From Beta vulgaris subsp. vulgaris (taxonomy: Eukaryota; Streptophyta; Magnoliopsida; Caryophyllales; Amaranthaceae), in NCBI RefSeq assembly GCF_026745355.1, contig NC_079210.1:25074513-25138512 (forward strand): 64,000 bases of DNA, in the 5' to 3' direction. The position numbers were made by a program, and so were the translations under genes. This document shows positions 55,913 to 64,000 of this stretch, piece after piece. The notes below the pieces were generated by a model that saw only the letters and a list, made by a program, of their open reading frames with translations, was not told the DNA's origin and did not search any database. Each line of letters starts with the position of its first letter. Position 1 is the stretch's first letter.

Positions 55913-57651
55913 TTTTGTTGTTTGCTGTCTGTAGCCTAATCTGTAAGGGAATACTAGACAATCTTGCAATGCTTTTGTAAGGGACTCAAACTTCATTTTC
56001 AATCAATTTGGGTCTTCTGTTTAATAATTCAGTGACGTTTTAATGTTTTGTTGGTTGGGCCGAGAACTTTTTCATGGATAATGGAAAATCATTTTCGAAA
56101 CACAGTAATTTTTCTTTGTTTGGTTCCTTCACCAAATAATTAATTGGAAAGCGAAAATTAAAATGGAGGGAAGAAGATTGAGAATGGAAGTTAGAACAGT
56201 AAAGATAAGGTAAGGAGCACATAGAAAAAATGTCACGTCTTCAAAAAAGGGAAATTATTTTCTCAAGAAAAACGATTTCCTTTCTTTTAACCATACGCAC
56301 TCTAAAACACAAATTGTTGATTCAGTTGGTGTGGCTTTCGATGGTGGTTGGAGATTTAAAATCCTTAAAGATAGTGTTGTTGGGATATATTCTGTAAGTA
56401 TTTAATGATAGTTTGTTTGAACACAAAATGGATATATACTAACAACTAAGTAGGAGATGACAATTTGAATGCAGAGGTAACAAGCTAGGCCTTTTTTCAT
56501 TTTCAAGTTCTGAACATCGTACAAGAAGAAAAAACAATCGACAACGATTTACCTCCTTCCAACATGAAGTGGAACTAGAGAGTGACATTTACATGTTTTT
56601 CAAACAAACCAGTAATTGATCAAGAAGCTAATGAGTAATGACATTTCTTCAGAACCAAGGAAGAGGACAATATTGTCAAAGTTAGGATTAGTTGTGCGAA
56701 AGGATATCAACACATTTAATATACCCTAGAACATACATACTCCCAGGCGGCGCGTGACATTATGTACCCCTACGCATGTTGCGTGGCGGCAAGTTAAGGC
56801 GTGTGCTAGTGTGACACGCTTAGTAAAATTTACCAATACGCAACGTCATGCTCGTCTACTAAGAAAGCCATTGTCCCTTCTCATTATTGATACAGGTAAC
56901 TGTAACATAGAATTTGCACATCTCAGAAATATATAGGCTAGCAAGTTTACAAATATATCATGATTAGTAGTATACATGATAGGTGCTGCAGGCATGCAGC
57001 CTGTTTTCTCCTTGTCACATAAACGTTAATGCGAAGCCTACAGTAAGGACTTCAAATTTTCACCAAACTCATCTGATTTCTCTAATCCCATCATCACCAT
57101 ACTTGAGAATTTCCAATAAACCTTTCGTATTCCCCCAACTTATCCACTATCTCAATAGTAACACAAAAATTACCACCAAATGATTCGGCAGAAATCTAAA
57201 GGAGGAATTACACCCTAGTCGATCAGGACAAACATGTTGAACTGCCAAAAGGAGCAGTCATATGCAGGAAGACGGTGGAATAGTATCAAAGATAAAACCC
57301 AAAATGAATAGCCGTGAAATATTGGCAAACAAAATAGACACATACATTTGCTGTTAATAAAACACAAGTTCCAGGATAGCAACTCTTTCTACTAAAAGAG
57401 TTTACATTTTCAAATGACAAACACTGTCTATTCAGTTATTTTTCGCTTCCATGGCCAAAACAACTCCTCCAAATGCAAAAGCAAGCCTGAATTTGAGCAT
57501 AAATAACAACACTTCGAAATTCAGAATGGTCTGGTGATGAGAAACACAGGAAACTATATCCATAGAGCTGGAGAAAGTATATATAAAGGGTACTACCAAA
57601 ATTATTCTATAATATACTTCATACTCATCGCCATCATCATAAGGCAGGGCC
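55913..57651. other. Intergenic between LRX-like gene and carrier gene
   Basis: The left part holds the 5' UTR and promoter of the LRX-like gene. A patch at about 56080-56290 has loose inverted words (GGAAAATCATTTTC, GAAAAACGATTTCC) like a decayed MITE; not firm. The right part (about 57420-57651) is the 3' UTR of the carrier gene. Small frames at 56754-57183 have no motif. Confidence 0.45.
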
Positions 57652-60340
57652 TTAGCCACCACCAGAACCATATTTCTTGCCTAGGAGAATTAGCTGTAGC
57701 TTGTCATAACCAGCAAGCACACCAGCACCTGCAACAGCACGCAAAATGTTTGCACCAGCCCCCTTGAAGAGTGATTTTGATCCTTCTTTCTTGACGATCT
57801 GATTGAATGCGTCAAGAGAACTCTTGTATTTAACTGCTTCTCCGGAAGTCATCATCATTCTTCTACGCACAGTATCTATAGGGTAGGAAGCTAGCCCAGC
57901 ACCAATTGTGATTCCCCAACCCAAGAGAAAACTGGCCAAAAAGCTATCCTGCAAGCATCACCATCACCAAGCAATAAATGAGGAAGCATAGCATTGCAGA
58001 CAATGCACAGTGCTCAATTCACAATACAGGTAGTTCCCTGAAATACTACACCAGTAAAAACAAGGCCTAAAGAGGATTTAAATCCTAAACAAAATGATAA
58101 AAGTGAATAATAGAAGGAATGACATAAAATCGACAGCATGCAAAAGAAAAAGCATTCAGAAATGGTGATTTACCTGCAATCCACCAATCAACACCACAGG
58201 TTTAAGTGAATCATACATTCCGAAGTATAATCCACGGTAGACAATGATTCCAACACATGAGATGCTGAAACCACGGTAAAGGCCAGCTATACCATCTGAT
58301 TTTAGTGTTTTCTTGTATACATCAACCAAACCATTGAATTGCCTCTCACCACCCTTCTTCGCAGCCTTAGAATCATTGGCCAACCGGGTCCTTGCATAAT
58401 CTAAAGAATACACAAAGAAAAGAGATGTAGCACCAGCTAACCCGCCAGATGCCAAGTTTCCGCCAAACCATTTCCAGTACCCATCCTTGTCTTTCTTGAA
58501 ATTAAACATCCTCTTGAAGTAATCTTTAAAAGCAAAGTTCAGGGCCTATTGGACAAACACACCAATTACCAATTAACAAAAGTAGAACAACAAAAACCAG
58601 AAGAAAATAAAAAGGAGAGGATAGTGGTTTATTAGACTCATATTTTCAACAAACACACTGAACTTTGAACTTCACTTGAATCAGGAAAATTTGTTTCTCT
58701 CACTTCTAACCCCTTACTCTCCTAGTATCCTCTAAGCAAAGATGACTTAACAAGCTCATGAATTAGAATACCCACTCAATTGATATCTACTATTCAATCT
58801 GGAACATCTATCTACTCTAATTCTCACACTTTTTTTCTAAATTCTAACCCCTTATTCTACGCAATAGAATAAAACAGACAAGATTACTTCTGATTCCCCT
58901 GCCTCTTCTAGTTGGTATTCGAGTTCTGTTTGTAAAGTGAGGGAAAAGGTGGCTTCTGGATATAGAGGAAATTCTTGGATTCAAAACCCAAGATGTCTAA
59001 ACTCGGTTAGTTTTGGGTACCAGTGGCAAAGAAGTAATATGGTTAGAGTCTCATCACCCATGAATTAGTTTTGGGTACCAGTGGCTAAGAAGTAATATGG
59101 ATAGTGTCCCATGGAAAATATGGATTTGGTGCAGGTTTAAAATTCCTAAACATAGCTTCATTTGTTGGCTTATTGTTTTAGGATGATTAAACACCAAGTC
59201 CAGGCTGCTTTTGTTGGATATCAGTGACGATGACACGTGCATTATTTGTGCATCAGATTCTGAGTCCATCTCACACTTCTTTGAGTGCGCTTTTAGCAGG
59301 GAGTGTCTAAAGGCTATCAAACAGTGGTTGTCTATCTCTTGAACCAGTTGCAGCTTATGCAGATAAATTGCAATTCAAAGTTTCAAGAAAAGTATCCGTT
59401 ATGCTACTGTAAATGTGTCTGTATAGAGTGTGAAGAGCTAAAAAATGAAGGATATTAGAATCAAAAGATCCCTTCTGTTCAAGATATTACGAATGCCATT
59501 GCCATTCAAGAACATATTGAGGTTCCTGTTAGGGCTATAATGCTAAATCAGTTTCTGTTACTGATCAATCTTGGTTTGATTTATGCTAGCTCTGTATATT
59601 TCTTGGTATGTAGACCATAGGCTATATTACTTGTGTACAAAATAGGTTGTAGTGTTTCCAAGATTGTCTAAATGGGCCAAGGCCTTGTAGACATGCCTTA
59701 AGTTTGAGTTTTATGAAATTATTACCTTCACCAAAAATAACTTCAGATTCTATAGATTCAATAACAAGATAAAAAAAAAGCACCAGATTGCAGTCAAAGA
59801 TGATATATCTACTGCACTCCAACGCCAAATCGAAGCAAAAAGCAATAAGTCACTGACCTGGGTGGGAAAGTATCTGATAACATTGGCAGTGTTTCCCCTC
59901 CAAAGAGCAATCATGCCTTCATCCTTCATAGTTCTGGCAAAACAGTCAGATATACCCTTGTATGGTTCAGAGAGCCGACCACTCTTGAGCATTTCATCTT
60001 GATTCTGGATCAAGAGCTTGACTCGTTCAATTGGTGCAGCAGCAGTCTTAGAAACAGCAGCAGAAACCCCTCCCATGAGAAAATCAACCCAGAAATTTTT
60101 TTGTGCTTTCTCAGCCACTGCAGGCACAAGAATCGGTGTAGAGACTGGAGACACATCTGTCAAGCCAGTACCCTGGTACGAGTACAGAACAGGACTTTGG
60201 AATTCTCCATTAAAGAAGGAACGCCTGAAATTGTGTACCGTACAATTCCTTGCTTGCAAACTGGGTGAAACTTGAGACATGAAATAAGACTTTCCTTGTA
60301 TCTTCTTATACACAGATGGATACCCTGATCCATCCGCCAT
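57652..60340 (-). CDS. AAC: Mitochondrial ADP/ATP carrier protein
   Basis: Three coding exons, 60340-59858, 58545-58174, 57948-57652, GT-AG introns at codon boundaries, giving 383 aa, the usual plant length. Residues 1-80 are the plant-specific cleavable N-terminal extension ([15 protein letters not shown]...). Three ~100-residue carrier repeats follow. Signature motifs: APIERVK (about 102-108), SLDYART in repeat 2, [12 protein letters not shown] (307-318). RRRMMM is diagnostic of ADP/ATP carriers. It exchanges cytosolic ADP for matrix ATP in the inner mitochondrial membrane. The start is set by conserved MADG and the acceptor at 60361-60362. Its promoter lies beyond a ~3.1-kb 5' UTR intron; introns carry a LINE fragment (58920-59640) and a Stowaway (61002-61266). 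Confidence 0.96.
58920..59640 (+). mobile_element. L1-type LINE remnant in a carrier-gene intron
   Basis: Plus-strand translation near 59100-59330 gives [17 protein letters not shown], then TKSRLLLLD, then [19 protein letters not shown], a zf-RVT-type C-terminal LINE segment with stops. It is antisense to the carrier gene and accounts for about half of the first coding-region intron (58546-59857). Boundaries are approximate. A duplicated phrase TTTTGGGTACCAGTGGC (59012, 59070) lies at its left. Confidence 0.72.
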
Positions 60341-60360
60341 GTTTGCTGGAGCAGGGAGAC

Positions 60361-63300
60361 CTGCAGAGGAAGAAGATAAAATCAAACACAAGAAGCCACT
60401 TAATGCAGTCAGGAAAAATGACAATTCAAAAATGATATGGTTGTTCGGCATAGAATATATCCAGGCATATAGCTGAAGGACTAATAGTTAAAAGAGACAT
60501 CTCAATCATCCAACCCTCATGTACATATATGTTTAGAAACATCCTAAAACTGTTACTTGCAGCATAAAACATGACACACTACCAAGATAGCATTTGCTTA
60601 GGATGTCAGAGTCAACTACACAGATGTTGACAAACCCCTGTAACAAAAAAGTTAAGCTACCATCGACTCAGGAGTCAGGACTACCAATTATAATCCGTCT
60701 ATTAAAGGAAGGTTTAATAAATCTCGAAAGCCAAATTCTCCAGCAATCTGTTGAAGCACTTGTCAAACAAAGTAAGATACAAGAATAAAAGCAAAATGAA
60801 AAAAATGCTCACCCTACTCAATGTCAAAATGTGACTATTCACTTTTTTGAAATGTATTAAAGATTATTAAGATACTCCCACCATCTCACACTGTTTGTAT
60901 GTCAATCTAGTTCATAGCTAGGCAAGTTGCAAGATTTTCATTCAAGTCATCACATAACTTACATATAGATTCACTTTTCACTTTCCACATATTATGATGT
61001 ACTCCCTCCGTCCTACATTGATTGCAACACTTTAAGGTATGAGCCCACTATTATTTTACCATTTATCACTCTACAACTATATCCCACACATTAATTAAAA
61101 ATGATAAAATAATACCCTCACCACCCATCCACCCCCAATTAAAAGGACCCGTTTAATTTATCAATAGTATAAAAATACCGACTTTTTCAATCAGTTCAAC
61201 TTTTGCAATAAAATAATAGAACTCATGTCATAAGTGTGTGTTGCAACTAATATGAAATGGAGGTAGTAATTAAAGTTGACTTCACCATTTCTTGATCTTA
61301 ACGAAATTGAGTTGCAAACACTAGGGCATAAACGAAGAATTTTATGAAAAATTACACATGACGGATAAGTAGATAGTAAGCTACTAACCTCATCAAATTC
61401 AAACATAAACTCCAGACAGACAGCATGTCATTAATTACTCCACTAATCTTACATAGTGAAATTAATTTTCTAGCATCAACAACAGGTAAAATAAGTACTA
61501 TAGCGAAAATGACAAAATTAAGAAAAATACACGTATAAAAGGTTCAGAGTGCTTATTATAGAGAACGAATCAAGCTAGAAGGGATGGCTATAGTTTCCTC
61601 CCCTGCCTCTAACAGCAACTAGAAGAAGAAGAAAAGGGCAGGTAACAACACATATCAAGCTTCAACTCCATTGAAGCAGAAACAAACCAACAAAATTAAC
61701 TAAAGATTGCACCTCATAAGCGAGAGACACTCATTGGCCAAACAACAATTAGTTAAACGTCTTTAAGATACATTGAACAACAACAATGATATGCTCGTTC
61801 TCATAAAGTCTTTAAGACACATTAAACAACAACAATTAGTTAAATCTTAACCATCGGTCCATAAGCACCCAGTGAAATCTATACAACAAAATCCCCGCCA
61901 CTGAGTTCCTAAGCAGATATGCTCATTGGACAAATAAAGGCGTGGGAAACACCTTGCACGAGTCCAAAACTATATAAATAGCATAATAACCATATCCAAA
62001 ATAAGTGTTACTTTCTAAAAGCAAATAACAACCATCAAATGACTACCAAGTAATAAAGGGTGAATTTAATACCCTTCCAATCAATGGTGTTTAAGGTGGA
62101 TGAATAGTTTAAAACTCAGATCCTAGATGGTGCTTAAGACATGAAGGGAATGGACGTGTTTTTTTTCTTTAAATAGTTCCACATGAGTAGACAGCAGTTT
62201 AATCACCCTTTGTTCAGCCAATTAATGGAGACACATTTCACTACTTAAGACACTATTAGCTCAATGCAATTTCACCAGCTAAAGTTGACACAATGAATTT
62301 TAATTTTCTTTTGTTTCAGAACAAATATTTTATTCAAATTTAGTACAACATAAATTTCTCTAAAATTAAATGTATTTCAATATAGCAAAATTAAAATCAA
62401 TTTTTCTAATTATATTGTAAAGACAATTTCCAAGTTAACAAAAACTAGTAAGAAGAACAAGATCAACATAATGTCATTGTACAAATAGTAGATTGGAATA
62501 TCGGATAAAATAATAATAAAATGAATACAATAATATACCAAAAAAATCTCAAGAGTCTAAACTGACTTCTTTTTTTTTAGGATAGAGTCTAAACTGACTC
62601 TAAGCAAGAAGGGATAGAGCATAAAACTGAAGTGATGAACTCAAACAACCAAGATCCATTTATACAAACAATTCTACCGATAGACATATGTAAAACATTC
62701 AACGATCAAACATCAGCAACAAGGATGCATAAATACGAAGATTCCAGGATTACCTCCTGTTTCCATCTTATGCTCAAAAACATCACGTACAACCCAGTTA
62801 TATACATCTTCAACCACAAAATCTTATTTGAAGGACCATTGACAACACCCAAAAACACACCACTTAATTAAATAATCTTTCTTCACTTCCAGAGCACATG
62901 GAATGATTACTATAATTACTCCTATAACAATCAAGCAAGCAAAAGAGGTATCAAAGCTAAACCGCATAAAAATATGTTTTCTAAAAAGAAAAAAATATAT
63001 CTATATATGACCATAATTTAATAAAACATCAATCAATAATCATTATAACGGCGATTAAATTTGATCAAAACATCTATAGCAGCCAGCAGGGATCAAACCA
63101 AGAGCAAAATCGTACTGTCATAAGTGTACAACTACTACACCATCAAAAAAATTCTGGCAAAAACAACACAATTCATGAATTTCAAACAACCCACTCAATT
63201 ACAGAGTATTAAATCAAGATCAAATTCAAACATAGCATAATCAAGCAAAATTGCAACAAATACAATAAAAAATGTGCACAAATGTGCAATTGATCAACAG

Positions 63301-63434
63301 CAATAATCTTACAATAGAGATCAGTTGAATTGCATGACACTACAAGCTAATGAAATGATTGATCAACAGGTGTAATGAAGAATTGGATGATCAAATAGCG
63401 AAATTTGAAAGTAAGAAGAGAGAGAATAAATTAC
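60361..63434 (-). other. 5' UTR intron of the ADP/ATP carrier gene
   Basis: Minus-strand donor GT at 63434-63433 follows ACAACATTTCCAG; acceptor AG at 60362-60361 follows TTCTTCCTCTGC. The intron is about 3.07 kb, AT-rich, with a Stowaway at 61002-61266 and short duplications (for example AGTCTAAACTGACT at 62555 and 62588; CTTTAAGA(T/C)ACATT(G/A)AACAACAA at 61761 and 61811). No gene inside is supported. 5' UTR introns are common in plant housekeeping genes and can raise expression; that role here is inference. Confidence 0.65.
61002..61266. mobile_element. Stowaway MITE in the carrier-gene 5' UTR intron
   Basis: Left end CTCCCTCCGTCCTACATTGA then TTGCAACAC; right end in reverse CTACCTCCATTTCATATTAG then TTGCAACAC. 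TA at 61000-61001 and 61267-61268. 265 bp. Confidence 0.87.
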
Positions 63435-63505
63435 CTGGAAATGTTGTCAGTTAGAGGTTCTCCCAAGTTTGAGGAGAAATGAAGTGTGAGAGTGAATTTA
63501 GGCAA
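63435..63505 (-). other. Probable first, non-coding exon of the carrier gene
   Basis: Minus-strand sequence ends TTGAC..CATTTCCAG before a GT donor at 63434-63433. The upstream limit is uncertain; TTCTCCTCAAACTTGGGAGA on the minus strand suits a 5' UTR. The promoter should lie in 63505-63650, where no certain TATA box was fixed. Confidence 0.5.
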
Positions 63506-63668
63506 TCTATTAGAGAGTACCGAACGTTTTTTTAGGGTTTGCTTATTGTTACTATTAAGATAGCATGATTAGTGACTACCCCTAGGCTTTCTAGCCTGAT
63601 TTTTAGGATCACCTTGTGTTTAGAGACTAGAGTATGCCACTGACGGTTGACAGGTGGAGGTGGTAAGA

Positions 63669-63885
63669 TGGAGGTGATCAAGTTTAGCTCGGCTCGGTAA
63701 AATCTCGAATTTGAAATGATCGATTCGGTCCAAAATTTGGATGAATGGGTAAAATAATGTGGTATGACATGTCCGGCTTGATCTTCGTAGGCTTTGATGC
63801 AAATATTTCAGTTCGATATCATGGCATTAAACGAGTACTTTTTTGGGTAAAATGCCGACCCAACTCAACCTGTGATCACCCTCTA
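63669..63885. mobile_element. Candidate hAT-like MITE
   Basis: Left TGGAGGTGATCAAG; right in reverse TAGAGGGTGATCACAG. The ends resemble the hAT MITE at 51778. No 8-bp duplication was found, so the call rests on the termini. Confidence 0.45.
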
Positions 63886-64000
63886 AGCTGAGGTTGTAAT
63901 CGCCAAACTGGATTATTTTGACTTTTCCTAACATTTCAAGTTAGGTTTGGGACGGGCCAAGAATATTTTAGGTTCGGAAAAAGTTTGAGTCTATGGTTTC
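63886..64000. other. Window end, nothing recognised
   Basis: Short AT-rich stretch with no gene or clear repeat. Confidence 0.4.

Noticed and set aside
55913..56002. Upstream Met (56002) for the LRX-like protein
   Set aside because: The extra 30 residues lack a signal peptide, while the Met at 55912 is followed at once by a good one.
59999..60275. Plus-strand frames of 85-89 codons opposite the carrier gene
   Set aside because: They are the antisense of ADP/ATP carrier exon 1.
60341..60451. Extended start of the carrier protein ([19 protein letters not shown]...)
   Set aside because: It would read through the splice acceptor; MADGSGYP at 60340 matches plant carriers and the acceptor lies between.
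63070..63100. tRNA-like phrase GGGATCAAACC
   Set aside because: No cloverleaf arms could be built around it; a chance match to a T-loop.
1..64000. A virus-derived segment or defence-type gene cluster
   Set aside because: All reverse transcriptase and integrase sequence is assignable to gypsy, copia or LINE elements; no viral capsid, movement or replication protein, and no clustered unknown genes, were seen.

Overview
The window is nuclear DNA of a flowering plant. It holds AT-rich intergenic sequence, GT-AG introns up to about 7.9 kb, a plant-type mitochondrial ADP/ATP carrier with the RRRMMM signature, an LRX-type leucine-rich-repeat protein, a LIF2/hnRNP Q-like RNA-binding protein, and many plant transposable elements. 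It reads as a eudicot; I cannot name the species from sequence alone.

Only three host genes are supported. (1) A three-RRM hnRNP Q/LIF2-like gene on the + strand: coding exons 21625-32243, 479 aa, with a 5' UTR probably starting near 20080. (2) A single-exon LRX-like leucine-rich-repeat protein without the extensin tail, - strand, 54773-55912. (3) An ADP/ATP carrier, - strand, coding 60340-57652 in three exons, 383 aa, with a non-coding first exon near 63435-63500. They are unrelated housekeeping or cell-wall genes and do not form a functional cluster.

The rest is mainly transposon-derived. 0.4-7 kb: a diverged tandem repeat broken up by a TTA-duplicating MITE, a foldback element and another insertion, followed by nested Helitron-like elements. 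7.1-19.5 kb: one complete but decayed Ty3/gypsy element of the Tat type, with 367/369-bp LTRs, a CCTTT target duplication, gag-pol with a second RNase H, two antisense genes that each have a TATA box and candidate introns, and 13 copies of a ~58-bp tandem repeat. 22.9-31.5 kb: MITEs inside the hnRNP introns, including a Stowaway inside a Stowaway. 33.9-48.5 kb: a copia LTR fragment, an Athila-like gypsy remnant ending in a long inverted repeat, and a decayed Ty1/copia element on the - strand. 49-53.9 kb: a short poly(A) retroposon, a Mutator-like MITE, and an L1-type LINE split by a hAT MITE. 56-64 kb: the carrier gene, with a LINE fragment and a Stowaway in its introns.

The most interesting material is the antisense gene pair plus tandem array in the Tat element, a MITE family whose subterminal repeats are direct although the termini are inverted, and several insertions whose empty sites can be read within this window.
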